Shown in pieces: positions 24,801-39,800 of a stretch of 64,000 nucleotides of DNA. Made by a program: the position numbers and the translations under genes. The stretch is from positions 2,677,001 to 2,741,000 of the forward strand of contig JAJHZJ010000028.1 in the NCBI GenBank assembly GCA_023548195.1, written 5' to 3'. The notes beneath the pieces were generated by a model. It was given only the letters and a program-made list of their open reading frames with translations, was not told the origin of the DNA and searched no databases. Positions within the stretch are counted from its first letter, which is position 1; every line of letters begins with the position of its first letter. The stretch is from Bettongia penicillata ogilbyi. Lineage: Eukaryota; Chordata; Mammalia; Diprotodontia; Potoroidae.

Positions 24801-27800
24801 GGTTAAGGTCATGCAGGATCTACAGGTATTGAATTAAATTTTTTTTTTAACCGTAATCATCTTTCAGTGAACTCCCAAATTCCCTCCTATTGATCCTTGA
24901 TTCAGATCCCAGTCCTTAAACTCACTACCTGTATAACTTTGAGGAAGTCATTTAATTTCTCTGGGCCTCAGTTTTCTCATGTTTAAAATGAGGGTGTTGG
25001 ACTAGATCACCTCTGAGGTACCATGCATCTTTAAATCTGTTATCCAATCAAATTTGCAGCATTCATTCCCCATAATTTCCTACATCTCTATGGAGAGCAG
25101 GGAAATGATTATTTGTAACATATTGAAAAGTTTGTTTGGAAGTCTTTCTCAGACTTTCCCAGGTTTCACATCAGAATGTATTTCAACTGGATAAAAGTAA
25201 TAATTCGTTAGGCAAAAAGAATTTGTTAAATGCTTACTATGTGCCAAGTATTGTGTTAAATGGCTAGTGATAGATACAGTATAAAAGAAAGATAGTCGTT
25301 GGACTAAGTAGAACCTGTTTTCACGTTTATGTTTCATAAATGGGAACTTAAAAGGGAGGGATGGAAGAAAGGAGTGAGAGGGGATATAGGGCTGAAGCCT
25401 GGAAAGTCAGAAGCACAGCTAGAAGGGTTGGCCCTGTTCCCAAATGGAAGAAGCAGCAGTTGGAAATCACCTCTAGAAAGGGGCTGGTATAACAGAGGGA
25501 TGTTCCAGAGTGCCAAAGGGGCCAATGAATGTTTCAAGGAGGTTCTAGGGTAAGACTGTAGCTGAGTTGTGGTGCTGTAATAAGAAGCACTTCCAGGAAG
25601 ACAGTGAAGGTTTGTTCATTTGCCTCGAGTTCTAACTTGCATCTTTAAACCTGTGTTCTAACATACTGTAGGTACTTTAAAGATCTTTGCTCTTCAGTTT
25701 TTTTTTTTTTCAAATATTTATTTATTTATTTATTTTGAGTTTTCAGCATTCATTTCCACAAAATTTTGAGTTCCAAATTTTCTCCCCATCTCTCCCACCC
25801 TATAATGCCTTACATTCTGATTACTCCTTCCCTCAATGAGCCCTCCCTTCTATCTCACCCCTCCCTTCCCTTATTCCCATCTTCTCTCTTTTCTTGTAGG
25901 GCAAGATAGATTCCTATACCCCATTACCTGTATTTCTTATTTCCCAGTTGCATGCAAAAACAATTCTCAACATTCATTTCTAATACTTTGAATGCCAGCT
26001 TCTCTCCTTTCCTCCTTCTACACTCATCCCCACTGAGAAGGCAAGCAATTCAATATAGGCTATCTCTGTGTGGTTTTGCCAAAGACTTCCATAATAGTCA
26101 TATTATAACTATATTTCCCTCCATCCTATCCTGCCCCCTATTTATTCTATTCTCTCTTTTGACCTTGTTCCTCCCCAAGAGTGTTGACTTCTGATTATAC
26201 TCCCTTCTCCCATATGCCCTCCCTTCTGTCATCCCCCCCATTCTGCTTATCCCCTTCTCCCCTACTTTCCTGTAGTGTAAGATAGATTTTCATACCAAAT
26301 TGAGTGTGTTATTCTCTCCTTAAGCCAAATGTAAAGAGAGTAAGCTTCACTTTTTCCCTTTCACCTTTTCCCTTCTCTCCTTCATTGAAAGAGCTTTTTC
26401 TTGCCTCTTTTTTGAGTGGTAATTTGTCCCATTCTGTTTCTCCCTTTCTCCTCCCAATATATTCCTCTCTCACCTGTTAATTTTACTTTTTTAGATATCA
26501 TCCCTTCTTATTCAACTCACCCTGTGCTCTGTGTGTGTGTGTGTATAATCCCTCCAACTACCCAAATATTGAGAAAAGTTTTAAGAGTTACAAATACTGT
26601 CTTTCAATGTGGGAATATAAACAGTTCAACTTTAGAAAGTCCTTTATGATTTCTCTTTCCTGTTTACCTTTTCTCTTGATTCTTGTATTTGAAAGTCAAA
26701 TTTTCTATTCAGTTCTGGTTTTTTCATCAAGAATGCTTGAAAGTCCTCTGTATCATTGGATGACCATTTTTTTCCTGGAAGTGTTACTCAGTTTAGCTGG
26801 GTAGGTGATTCTTGGTTTTAATCCCAGTTCCTTTGACTTCTGAAATATCATATTCCAAGCCCTGTGATCCCTTAATGTAGAAGCTGCTGGGTCCTGTGTT
26901 ATCCTCATTGTATTTCCACAGTATTTGAATTGTTTCTTTCTAGCTGCTTGCAATATTTTCTCCTTGACCTGGGAACTCTGAAATTTGGCTACAATGTTCC
27001 TAGGAGTTTCTCTTTTTGGGTCTCCTTTAGGAGGTGATCGGTGGATTCTTTCAATATTTATTTTGCCCTCTGACTCTAGAATATCAGGGCAATTTTCCTT
27101 GATAATTTCCTGAAAGATGATATCTAGGCTCTTTTTTTTGATCATGACTTTCAGGTAGTCCCATAATTTTTAAGTTGTCTCTCCTGTATCTATTTTCCAT
27201 GTCAGTTGTTTTTCCAGTGAGATATTTTACATTATCTTCCATTTTTTCATTCTTTTGGTTTTGTTTTGTAATTTCTTGGTTTCTCATAAAGTCATTTTCT
27301 TCCATCTGCTCCATTCTAATTTTGAGAGAACTATTTTCTTCAGTGAGCTTTTGGACCTCTTTTTTTATTTGGCTAATTCTGCTTTTTAAAGCATTCTTCT
27401 CATTGGATTTTTGGGCCTCTTTTGCCAATTGAGTTAACCTATTTTTAAAGGTTATTTTCTTCAGCATTTTTTTGGGTCTCCTGCTCTTCAGGTTTTGAGT
27501 TTATATGTGTGCCTTTGTATGTTGCTAAAAATGTATTCTCATTAAATAAAGTATCACCTCAGAAAACTTTCTGATCATTGTCACTGGAATTCCACATTTC
27601 TCAGTATTGTTTGATTAGCCTCTGAGTCTCCATTTTTAGGATGTGGTTTGAAAATGGATAGTGACCCAGAGTGGTAAAAAATGAATTAGCATTTTCTGAT
27701 TTGTTATTGAACTTTGCTTGGCAGAATGAGTTTTTGTTAAAAGTTTTGCAGTCTTGGGGGATTTTTACCTGTTCATTTTAAAAATTATATTTATATATTT

Positions 27801-30800
27801 CTGTGAATTTGGTATTTAATACTTTTTTTATTTGGTTATTTTGCTAGTCCTATCGTAGAGGTTCTTCCTTGTTTGCTGGAAAGCAAGGCTTCATCACTCT
27901 TCGGGATCTTTTCCGATGGGCTAAGCGGTACGAATCAGTTGAGCAGACAGAGAAAGAGTATGACTGGCTTCAGCATTTAGCAAATGATGGTATGCTTTTG
28001 TTGTCTTTTTAAGTTTGTAAAGTTGGGTGGATACCTGGTCATTTTATTTTTAGTTTTATTTTTCTTAAATTTTTCTTTTTTATAAAACAACATAATGCAT
28101 AGAGTCAATTGACCTTGATAAGTAACTTCCTATTCATATTAACTTAAATACATAATATACAGTAACAATTTTTCAGTTACTCCCTCCTAAGTCTTCATGA
28201 GAATTTATTCTTTGTTCATTCTCGTTCAATTTTCCTCTTACATAGTGGTAGCTATTTTACACTTAATTCTTTGGATTTAATTTTTTTTGCATTATTTTGT
28301 AAGGTTTCTTTTCGACCTCTGTCCTTTATCCCTGTGAGTGTTAATTGCATGACAGTATGTCAGTACATTAATATTGATGCTATGTTTTGGATTAAATAAA
28401 CAATGCTTTACCTTTTGAAAAGGAATCAGAAAGACTTGCAGTTGAATTCCACTGAAGATCTAAGTGATTCATCTAGTGTTTCACAATTATTAAGTTGTGT
28501 TTCCTTATTGGTAAAATGATGGGGTTGTACTTGGCTCCTCTAGTCCATCTCTTAAGCTGAGATTGTGCTGAGCTTGAGTGGAGGATGTAAAGTTAGGCAA
28601 CTGAAGCATTTGCTTAGTCTTACCCTAACATTTCTTCTGGTTTTATTTCCAGGTTTTATGCTTTTGGCTGGCCGAGTTAGGAAGCAGGAGGAAGTAGATG
28701 TTATTCAGGAAGTATTGAGCAAACATTTCAAAAAGAAGTGTTGTCCACAGTCTCTTTTCTCAGAAGAAAGGGTCCAAAAATTGCTGGGTAAGTTGAGAGG
28801 TAATGCTAGGAACATATCTTGAGTTCTCAAGAGATAAAACTGCTGCAAATTAATCTCTTTTTGATTTTGTAGGCAAATTTTCTGCTCAGTTGTCCACGTT
28901 AAAGTCCAAATTCAGTCACATTGTGTGGACTGAAGATATGAGGAGGTTGGCTGTTCTGACAGGAAGGGCATTAGAGTTTGGAGAACCTGTCCTGCTTGTG
29001 GGAGATACTGGGTAAAAGTCTATGATTCTTTGAAAACAGATATAGCAGGGTTTGAGATAATAATGATGGCATATCATTGGATCACCTCTGCCGAGTTCTG
29101 AGTAATCAGAACTTATTTATTTGAAATTATCCTTTGTATTTTTTTGAATGACAGACATCATGGCATAATGGAGAGAGGGCTGGAATTGAATCCAGAAAGT
29201 ACGGATTCAAGACCTGTCTCTGACACATACTGGCTGTATTATGTTGAACAAGTCACTTAGCTTTTGAGTACCCTGGGTACCTCCCTAAGACTGTCAGTCT
29301 CAGAACATTTGACAACCTGGTTTAGTTAGGAGGAGTTTCTTTTACCTGTACCAGTTCCCTATGCCAGTGAAATTACTGGTCTCTATTTCTTAGGGTACTT
29401 GACTCACTTTCCTATTTTTTTAGTAAGCAAGTAAAATTACCCACTAATTTTATTTAGATTCTCCCTCCTTCCCATTCTTCTATGAAAAAGAAAGCTTCTC
29501 TTTTGACATAACTGACTAAGGAATTGGTTTCTTTTAATTATGTAATTGATAAGTGTCTTTCGAATTTTTTTTTTAATCATAAGATTTATGGTAGGAATAT
29601 GTGGAGAAGAGCCAAAGACTTGACCTCATTTTCCTCAAAGTTTTTAGGGTAGTGGATGTTTTTTCCCCCCATTTTTTAGAGCTCAGTAAGAACAATAGAA
29701 GAAAGACACTTTAATTAATGAAGAAACTTCTTTTGTGAGGAAAGGGAAAAAAAAGGCCACCATAACAGTGGAACTGGTGTGGTGGGAGCATCTCATCTGT
29801 TGCTTCAGTGATGCTTCTACCTGATTCTCCTTTCAAGAAATGGCCAATTAGTGACTGTTACTTTAAGGAATCTTCCTGAGCCTGAGGTTTCAGTGGGTGT
29901 TGATTAGAGACATGAAGAGGCAGCATGGAATGGTCTTGAGGTCAGGAAGATAGACCTTAGGGTTCAGGTGCTTCCTTTGATGCATGCTGGCTATGTGATC
30001 CTAAGCAAGTCACTTGACCCCTGTTCTCTAGAGCAGAGATATCAAACACACCTTGTCTTCACCCTTCTGAATGTGCCCTGAACTATGTTAAAATATAATT
30101 GGGAAATAATTAACAAAAATAAGTAAAAATACAGCTGAACATAGATAATGTTGTTTTCTAAGTTTATATGTGACTCATGGGATCCTCATGTGGTCTTGGT
30201 TTTTTTGTTTGGTTGGTTTTTTTTGGCGAGGCAGTCAGGGTTAATTGACTTGCTCAGGGTCATACAGCTAGTGTGTGTCAAATGTCTGAGGCCAGACTTG
30301 AATTCAGGTCCTCCTGACTCCAGGGTTGGTGCTCTAGCCACTATGCTGCCTAGCTACTCCAGTGGCCTTTGTTTCTTTTTGAGTTTTCCCCTGCTTTTTA
30401 TTTTCTCTATATCCTAGTGTAGAGAATTCTCTTAAAAGTTGAAGAAAAGATTCCTACCTCCGTTGGTGGAAGAGTTACCTCACCTGGGAGTTCCCTATGT
30501 CCATGAAATTACTGTGTACTTCCTGTCCCTGTCCCTATTGTGGGTGTACATTATCTGTTTTTAACCTTCTGTTTCATTGTGATAGGTGTGGGAAAACGAC
30601 TATCTGCCAGATTTTTGCAGCGTTGGCAAATCAGAAATTGTATTCAGTCAACTGCCACTTGCACATGGAGACATCTGATTTCCTGGGAGGTCTCCGACCA
30701 GTGAGACAGAGGTCAAAGGAGGTTTGTTCCATTGCATTATGTGTCTGAGTCATATCTGTTCAGTCTGGAGTTTCCTGATTCCAGATGCCATATTGACCAA

Positions 30801-33800
30801 GAACTATGTCCCAGGGATGCCATACCTGTGCCATTTGCAGGGGGCTTCAGGGGCAGCTTGCACTTCTAACTCTTGTTCTACATTTTTCACTTTCTTTGTA
30901 ATATAGTTAGCATCTCTTTGCTTCAGTCATGCATGTATTTTTATCGATCAGTAAGCATTGATCACTCTTTATATGCCTAGACACCCTCTGTTTAGACTCT
31001 GGTCTTACAAAGATAAATAAATACAGTCTTTGCCCTCAAGAAGCTTACATTTTGTTTAAAATTGTGAATGTGTGTCAGTGTGTGTATATGTATATATGCT
31101 CATGATGTCATAGATCATTTTTATTTTTTTCTTTTTTCTCTCCTAGGAGGAATTGCACCACTCCAGACTCTTTGAATGGAATGATGGGCCCCTCGTTTTG
31201 GCAATGAAGGAGGATGGCTTTTTTCTTTTAGATGAAATTTCACTAGCTGATGATTCAGTCTTGGAAAGACTTAACAGGTATGTGTCAGGAATAATAACAA
31301 CACTGACAATAACCTGACATTTACGTAGCTTTTGAAGGTTTGCAAATAGTTTTTAAAAATTTTATTTTCTAATGGAAAAACATCTTTTTTTTTCCCTTTC
31401 CCTCCTACACACCCCCTTAGATGGGTGGAAACAAAAGGAAAATAAAACCTTTGATGTAAATAAACATAGTGAAAACAAATTCCATTATTGCTCATATCCC
31501 AAAAATTTATGTGTAATTATACATTGAGTCTGTCACCTCTCTGTCAAAGAACTGAGAACACCTGCTTTACCCATTGGAATTGTGGGTAGTTATTGTGTTG
31601 TTCAAGTTCTTAAGTCTTTTGAAGTTGTTTTTGTAGTGTTGTTATTATACGAAGCATTTTGCTTAGAAATTCTCATTTGATACTTGCAATGTCTCCATGA
31701 CATAGGCGATACAGAGGTTTATTATTCCATTTTGAAGGAACTGGGAGTAAGGGAAGCTAAGTGATTAGCCCATAATCAATAAGGTAGTAGGGACAAAAGT
31801 ATTTGATTCCAAATGTCTTAACTTCCAAGCCTATCACTCTTTTACTCCAGGGTGGCATCCTCTCGGTTTAACTAGATATAGAAGAGAATTTGTGCTAAGA
31901 TTTAGTCACTCTGGAAATTTTCAAGGGTAGCTGATTTTTTTTCTGCAAGATTGATATGCATGGTACAAGTCAGTAAGGAAAGGGAATTTTGGGAAAATAA
32001 GGAAACGGTAAATAAATTTTGAGTAATTCTTCTGGAGCTGGATTTTTACTGTGGAACTTATCCATGCTTTAAGGAAGAACTGGGAATATAGATAGATATT
32101 AGAGCTGAACTCTAGGAGATATGTTCTAAATCCATACCCCTACATTGCTAAAGCATTGTTGTATCTATTTTACAAGTACATAGAATCGTGTGCTCAGAAT
32201 TATAGATTTAGAACTGTAAGAAGTCATCTACTCCACTCCCCTCATTTTACAGATGAGAAAGCTCATGGGACTAGCCGGACTTCCCCATGAGGTCACACGG
32301 GCATGCATGACAGAATTAGGGATTTCAGCCTGTGAATTCAGATTCCAAATGCAGTGCTCTTTTCTCTACTTCATTGCCTGGAGTAGCAAGAGTTAAACTG
32401 TGAAATGGAACATGTAGGCTGTTTCCTACCTCTGCCTTCCACCAGATGGCCTCATTAAAAGGATTTTTGAGGAAGTACAACATCATTGGGTCATAGTACA
32501 CCTTCAGCTTAAAGCATAGGCCTTGAGCTCTACCTTTGTGATTCAGAACACTTCTTTTTAATGAACAGTAGCTTAAATGGGGAGTTGAGTAAAAAAGAGA
32601 CTGTTTTCTTTTTTTCTGCTCAGGAAGCTATGCCCTTATGAGGGTATTGTGACAAGCTTTATTTTTTGAATTTGAAATGATGCTTATTTTAAATCTGAAA
32701 TCAGGTAAAGCAGAGATTGGGTACGTAAGAGTTCTCTCATTTTCCCTCTTGCCTATTATTTTGCCGTTCAGTGTCCTTGAAGTGGAAAAGACCCTGGTAT
32801 TGGCTGAAAAAGGTAGTCCAGAGGAAGACAGTAGTGAAGTGGAACTGCTGACTGCTGGGAAAAAATTCCGTATCTTAGCAACCATGAACCCTGGAGGTGA
32901 TTTTGGGAAAAAGGAGGTAAATTTCATGTCTCTTGGAGAATAATTTTCTTTGGTTACAAACAGATATTTCTTTAAAAAAATTTTTTTAGTTATAAGTTTG
33001 GAAATACAATTTTAAAAAAATCAAATAATATACCAAAGGCAAACTCTTTCTTCAGATCTGTAGCCTTTACCAAAACAAAATGAAATAAACTAACAGTTAA
33101 GAAAACAACGCCAAGTATTTTGTTCCGTTTCTTTTCCAGGCCTGTCAGTTTCGACTTTACCTTGCGTAATTTTCTTTTTTGTCTTTTGGAAAATATGTTT
33201 TATATTTATCTGTACATATAATTAATAAATGAATTACTTACACTTACTTTAAAAATGTATGTCTAATAACTTATTAATGTGGATACTAATCTACTGATTT
33301 TGCTCTGTGGATGTTACCATATTTCCATGTAGGAATCATAATAAAAACTTTTTTAACAGCATAATAATATTCTATACCTAATGTACCATAACTTGTTCAG
33401 ATATTCTACAGTTGTTTGATGTACATAAGTTTCTAATATTCAAAGAAACTCTTCCTTGATGTCACAAATTTCCATTTTATGGTTTATGAACATGTAGTTG
33501 GTCTTTCAGTTAACAAAGCATGACTAACATTGAAATTAACAGAAAAAAATGGACTTGTTTGAACTGGGGACATGGAGTGGGGGAGACAAATAGATTACAT
33601 TTCAGAGATGATTTCTGAGGTGGCCTATGTAGCTTTAAAATCCCAGCAAATGAACCATTTTTAAAAAGCAGATTATCTTCTCTTTGTTCCTCTACTTGCT
33701 TTCTTATTGAATATAGCATCAAAAATATAATTTAATCTTGCAATTTGAACAAATCTGTTCCTTTTCCCATAATTGTATGCATCTTTTGAGTAAGGTTAAT

Positions 33801-36800
33801 AGTAGTTTATGGGGTATTTTCCTCAGTTCCAGATTTACTTAACTTTTGATTAACTTGGTTTATCCAGTTAGGAGTTTGCCATGCCTGAAACTGTCAGAGT
33901 TAGTCAAACTCTGCTGTCTCATGGAACAGTCAGTTTTGTTTTTAAAAAATATTCAAGTGACACCTGGATTTTGTTAGTTTTAAATTACTGAAAGGGCTAC
34001 AAGATGTTGATTAACGATTCTAAGGAAGAGAAGTGCTGATCCTGAATGAAGGTAATTAAGATTCCATGAGGCCCTGTGAAATGAGTAAAAGAAGTGAATG
34101 TGATTTTTTTTGTCATTTTCTTCAATAGAAGAAAAGAAAATAAGCACACAAACCCCATAAGGCCAAAACTGAGCTGAAAGGAAAGCTCCACGGAGAGCGG
34201 ACTACAAAAGAAATAAATAGCAGGATGCTAAGGATGGATTTGCTATATGGCCCTTGTATTGAAGTGGCCTGTTTGTAGCTTCTCTGGCCACAGAAATCAG
34301 AAATATCAAAAGATCTCTTTGTGACAGTGTGTGTGATCTTCTTGACCATAATGAACATGTGCCCTATGACACGACACGCAGTATTCTCTTCATTGGGAAA
34401 TGACTTTGTATTTTCCTAAATGTCCATTCCTAGCATGAAAGTTGATGAACCAAGGTTATAGTTGCAGTTTATTTCCCTTGTTACTACGAATTCTTCTAAG
34501 GTGTAAGGAGTGGAATGCGTGGGCAGAAATATTTTTGATTTCTACTACCAGACAAAAATATGCTTTTAGGATTTTGATTTAGTGTTGTCTTCATAGACTT
34601 TAATTGGTTTTGGTGGTGTTCTCAGTATGCATGGCATCCTGACCAAGGGGTTAGGATCACTGGACTCATAAGCAGTGTATATTTAATGTTCTAATCATTT
34701 ACTAAATAATTTACTTTTGTGATTTTGGAACATTGATGGGACTGTGCCAGTCGGAGGTTCAAAAGTACTTCCAAGGTCAGAAAAGGAAAAGTATTTCTTT
34801 ACTAAAATTATAGCTATTAAGTTCATACTGATTTTCCCCCCTTCTTGCAGCTATCTCCTGCTTTGCGTAACAGATTTACTGAGATATGGTGCCCTCAAAG
34901 TAAGAGTCGCAAAGATTTAATTCAGATTGTCAAGCGCAGTGTTCATCCAGGATTATCTCTGGGTAAAGTAGAGCATCAAGGTAAGAGATGGGAAAACATA
35001 CACAGAGTTGTGTTTCAGGGGAAAAGAGTATAAGGAAATGGAGGCAGGCATGGATTTCAGTGGAGTTGGCTAATAGTCTTTTGCTACTATATCCCATCCC
35101 ACTGTTCTTCATAGTAGTTTCTCCTTCACCAGGATGCTTAAATTTCAGCTTCTTCAAGAAAGAAGTTAAGTTTTAGTGTCTGTGTCATTGTCTCATATTT
35201 GTACTTCTGTGACTGCTATCTTAAGACTTAAGTTTTTGGTAGAATGTGGTGGCAGAGAAATAACAATACATTTAATAATAATTTGTTCAAAGGGCAGCTA
35301 TGTACCTGTGCTGTGGTATGTGCTGTGTTTACAGAGATGTAAATGAGCCAGTTCTTTTACTTGCTGAGCTTAACATTCTGTCATAGTGAAGCAGACAGGG
35401 TTTATAGCTTATTCCTGACACTTACTGTGTGACCTTGGGCAAATCACTTCTTGTTTCTCTAGGAATCTTTGTGAAACGAAGAATTAACATAGCAGTTGGT
35501 GCTCTGCATTGGTATAGGGACTTTCTTCAATTGATGCTCTCTATATGAATGAAATTTCAGGTGTAGACAAAAAAATGGTGAAAATACAGTTAATTTTTTG
35601 CTCAGAATGCCCTCAAGGAAAAAAATTCTATAAAATGTGCAGTTAATGTACTCATTAAAATAAATTATGTACTATTTCTCACCTAATTTAGTTGATTTCA
35701 TTTTAAAATAAAATGAAATATAATTAAAGCCGTTTTGGATTATTATTATAACGTACTTTATCTTTCTCCCCAGATCTTAAGGTATTATTTACATAATATC
35801 CATAATTATTAAGAGTTGTTTTTTAAAATACTTTCCATTGATTTTAAGCTGTTTTATTAAATTTATACTTCTTAGCAAATGTTATGCAGTTCAGGTCATG
35901 GGTCTGAATCTTGTCGTTTTCCCCTTTTGTTCTGATTCTTCTTTAACAACATACTAACATGGAAAAAAAACCAATTACTGTCTTAGATTTTGTACTTACT
36001 AGTAATGATATCACCACCAACTGATGCCTCAGTTAACACATCTTCTAGGAATACATACATATATACATATACACACACATGCATGCATACATACACACAT
36101 GTATATATATATCTGTCTGTGTATGTGTATGCACAACACACTCTTGACCATATGCTGTTGGCTGCATGTTTGAATTAACCTTCAGAAGGAGAAAGCTTGG
36201 TAGAATTGTAAAAGCAGACAAATTGAGATCATACTATTTCTATTCTAACTGGATTGAGACCCATGCTGGGTATATCCAGTCCTCCCTCTAAACTATATTA
36301 ATTGTGATGAATACCACAGTAGAAGGAACCCGGTGTACTCGTTCTGTTTCCGAAGAGTTCATGAGTATGTCTGATACTCTTCTGGAATGAAGAATTTAGC
36401 CTTGGGATTTACTTTGTGCTAATCAGCTTGTCCTTGTGGAGATTACTTGTTCAGTATTTTCAAAGTTGTGGGATTGGTCTTCCCTGGGACATTAAGAACT
36501 CTAGGGGAATAATGGTGTGGTAGAGAGAAAAGGAGACTTTTCTTCTCTTAATAGTTTTCCCTTTGGCATCTTTAAAAAGCAGCATCTCTCTTCTGAATTG
36601 AGCAAGGAGTGGCTTTTCCTCATTTGTTTTCAACCTATTATTTTATCCCTCTAGGTTCCTACTAACATGAATTCTTTCAATGTTTGTAAGTGTTATGATC
36701 ATTTAAGAAGTTACAAATGAAAACATCAGGAACTAAAATGAACTGCATTAATTTTCCATACTCTTGAATTGTACTTCAGATTTTGAAAAGTGGAAAATGA

Positions 36801-39800
36801 ATTTTAAAAGTCAGTTTAAAAATCCCATACTCTCAGAGATACAGACTTAAAATTTAGAGGGGAAAATGTGGGACATCTTGTAGGACCATTATAGTCCCCT
36901 ACTTCTGGAGCTGAATTAGATCATCTCTTTCAGTTCCCTCCCTCATTTTGTAGATGAGGAAACTGAAGCCATGAGAGATGAAGTGACAGCAATCAGCAGA
37001 AATAGGATTTGAACCTAGGACCTCTAATTTTACTAAATCTAGCACTTTTTTGACTGTACTACATTGTCCTATTACTTCCTGAGTCATTTCAAATTGAGGA
37101 CTAAATCAAAAAATACTTTGTAAAATTCTTCAGCACTAGAATCATTGCCATACTTGAGTCAAATTTCTGTTTCATTCACTGAGTTCCCTAAGAACAGCCT
37201 ACTGTGGGGCAATGTATCTTCTCTGGGGCTTAACGTTCCTCAGAGCTGCCCATAGAGTTTGTTCTTAAAACTTCCTCATCTTGTGTTTTAGGGGCAGACA
37301 TAGCTGAGCTCATGATGGACTTTGTAGACTGGCTAACCAGTCAGGAGTTTGGCCGAAGATGTTTCATCAGCATCAGAGATATCCTGTCCTGGGTCAATTT
37401 CATGAATGTTACTAGGGCAGAAAATACTGTCAAGGAGGGAGAAGAAACCATTTCTGCTGTGACATCTTTTGTCCATGCTGCATGCTTGGTGTATGTGGAT
37501 GGAATAGGTTCAGGTAAGGTAGTAATGAGAGCCCTTATACAAGTTTATATATATATATTTTATTATACAAGTTTATATATATTATACAATTTTATTATTG
37601 TTCATATTATATTATACAAGTTTATATATATATTTTCTGTTTTCTAGTCTTTAACTGCAAATGCAGCTAACTTATATTTAATTTAGATGTATTTTAGTTG
37701 GTTATAATTTATTAAAGTTGAACATGTATAGAAATTGTGCTATTCGCAAGGATCACTCATAATCATTTGATTTAGTTTTCACATCAAGCATTCTTTACAT
37801 TCAGCTTCATCATTTTCATTGAACACAAGCAGAATAAAATTGACCTTCAGTCTTACATAAGCTCTTTATTCTTTAATAGTAGTTTTTTCCCAGTTACATG
37901 TAAAAGATAGTTTTCAGCATTCATTTTTGTAAAATTTTGAGTTCTAAATTCCTCCCTTGCTCTCTTGCCTTGCTCCTCCTGGAGAGAGGAAGCAATCTGA
38001 TATAGATTCCACTTCCATAAACTCTTAATCTCAGTGGGTTATAGATAACATAGAACATCTAGTGATCAGAATGCTTTCTTTAGACTCTTTTTTACATTTA
38101 AAACTATGTATATGCTGTAGCATGCCTAGAAAAGACAGAGTTTGTTTGTATAGCTGTGCTATAAATCTTGCTAACTAGCCATAAGACCTGGTAGATTTTC
38201 AGATTGATTAATATGGTAGTGCTTTATCTTTTAGGTCCAACTTCCTGTGGGTTTGATATCACACCTCTGGCTCGCAGAGAATGTCTGCAATTCTTGATCA
38301 AGAAACTTTCTGAGGTAGTCCAGCTTACAGACTCTATGAAGAACAAACTGAGGATTTATGACAAAACCGAAGATAAGGAATTTATTTGCATGGACAACTT
38401 TTGTGGTATCCACCCCTTTTTTATACCACGGGGTAAGAATGACTTTATTTTAAATCCTGTCAATGAAAATTATAAACTCCTTATGTTCTAAACCAGTTGG
38501 TTGTTATTTTCATGGATGTGGATCTTAGATACTATTCTGATTTGTTCTTTTTGTATTAGCTGCCCCAGTTAAAATCCCTGTTCTGGCATCTTTATATTTT
38601 CAGTGGTTTCCATTCTGTAGTGTAACTTTACAAGGAAAAATGAAACTAATGAATGTTGAGGAGAGGGACTGGACCTGTGAGTTCATTCTTACAGGTAATT
38701 TCTGGGTAAAGCTACTCAGCACTTTTCTTTGCAACTTAAAGCCTTAGAAAGCTGCCTGAAGGACCACTGAAAGGTTAATCAATTTGCTCAGTCACACGGC
38801 TAATATGAGCCACAGAGGTGGTTCTTGGAAATTGGTCTTCTAGCTTCAAGACAAGTTTTCTACACTGTTTCTCCAGTGTATATTAAACTACCAAATTCTC
38901 TTCTGATCTCTGTTTCGTTAACATACATCAATTTTTACACAGTTGTAGTCAGCATATACATGCTGTCTAGTAGACTTGTTTCATTTACCTTTATTTCATG
39001 AAAGTACTCCTTTGTATTGATATGGTCCACATGGCTGTAATATTTAATAGTTTACATTCGGTCATATGAGTGTACCATATTTTTCTGAGTTATTGCCTTG
39101 TTGTGCATTTGGATGGCTTCTGAATTTTTGCTCTTCTACGTAGTGTCATTGAACCTTTTTTGTAAGTATAGCTGCCCCTCCCCCCCCTTTGATTCATTTA
39201 TTTGGCATATATTCCCCAAAATTGAATTATTGGTTCAAAGATTATTTGTACTTTTTTTTTTTTTTTTTTTTTTTTACATTTTAGGAGAATAAGCATTATT
39301 TCAGCTCTTTATATACTTGTCATTGGAATGTCTTAGGAATATTAAATCATTTTGTAGTTCCTGTATCTCTGCACATGTATACTTTTCAGAGTGGTTTATT
39401 TCTAAATGGTTTATGGCTTGTTAAAATAAGGTGGTTTGTTTTTTTTTTAAAGAATTAAAATGATTTTATTATAAGTACGTCAAGGTAGCAACGCATTGAA
39501 TTGCTGATCACTGAAGAATGTGTTTTAAAACAGGTCTTAACACTTAGGTTCATTTATAAGTCAGTTATTTGAAATGCAAAATGTATTTTTTCTACAGAAA
39601 CAAAGTATTAATAAATCATGGCTAGGTTTGTAGCCCCCAAAAGTGAATTTTCACTACTTTTGCAGCTGAGTTACAGAAAATGTTCTGTTTTGTTCAGGAC
39701 ATCTGTAAAGTATGGTTTTTGCAGTATAAAAAGAGTAGGGATGATTACTCTGGAAAAGAAAAGAGTTTGTGGGGAATAAGATTGTTGTCCTGGAATGACT

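Noticed and set aside
36052..36130. CRISPR-like or regulatory repeat array
   Set aside because: It is a CA/TA microsatellite with no spacers, in a vertebrate intron.
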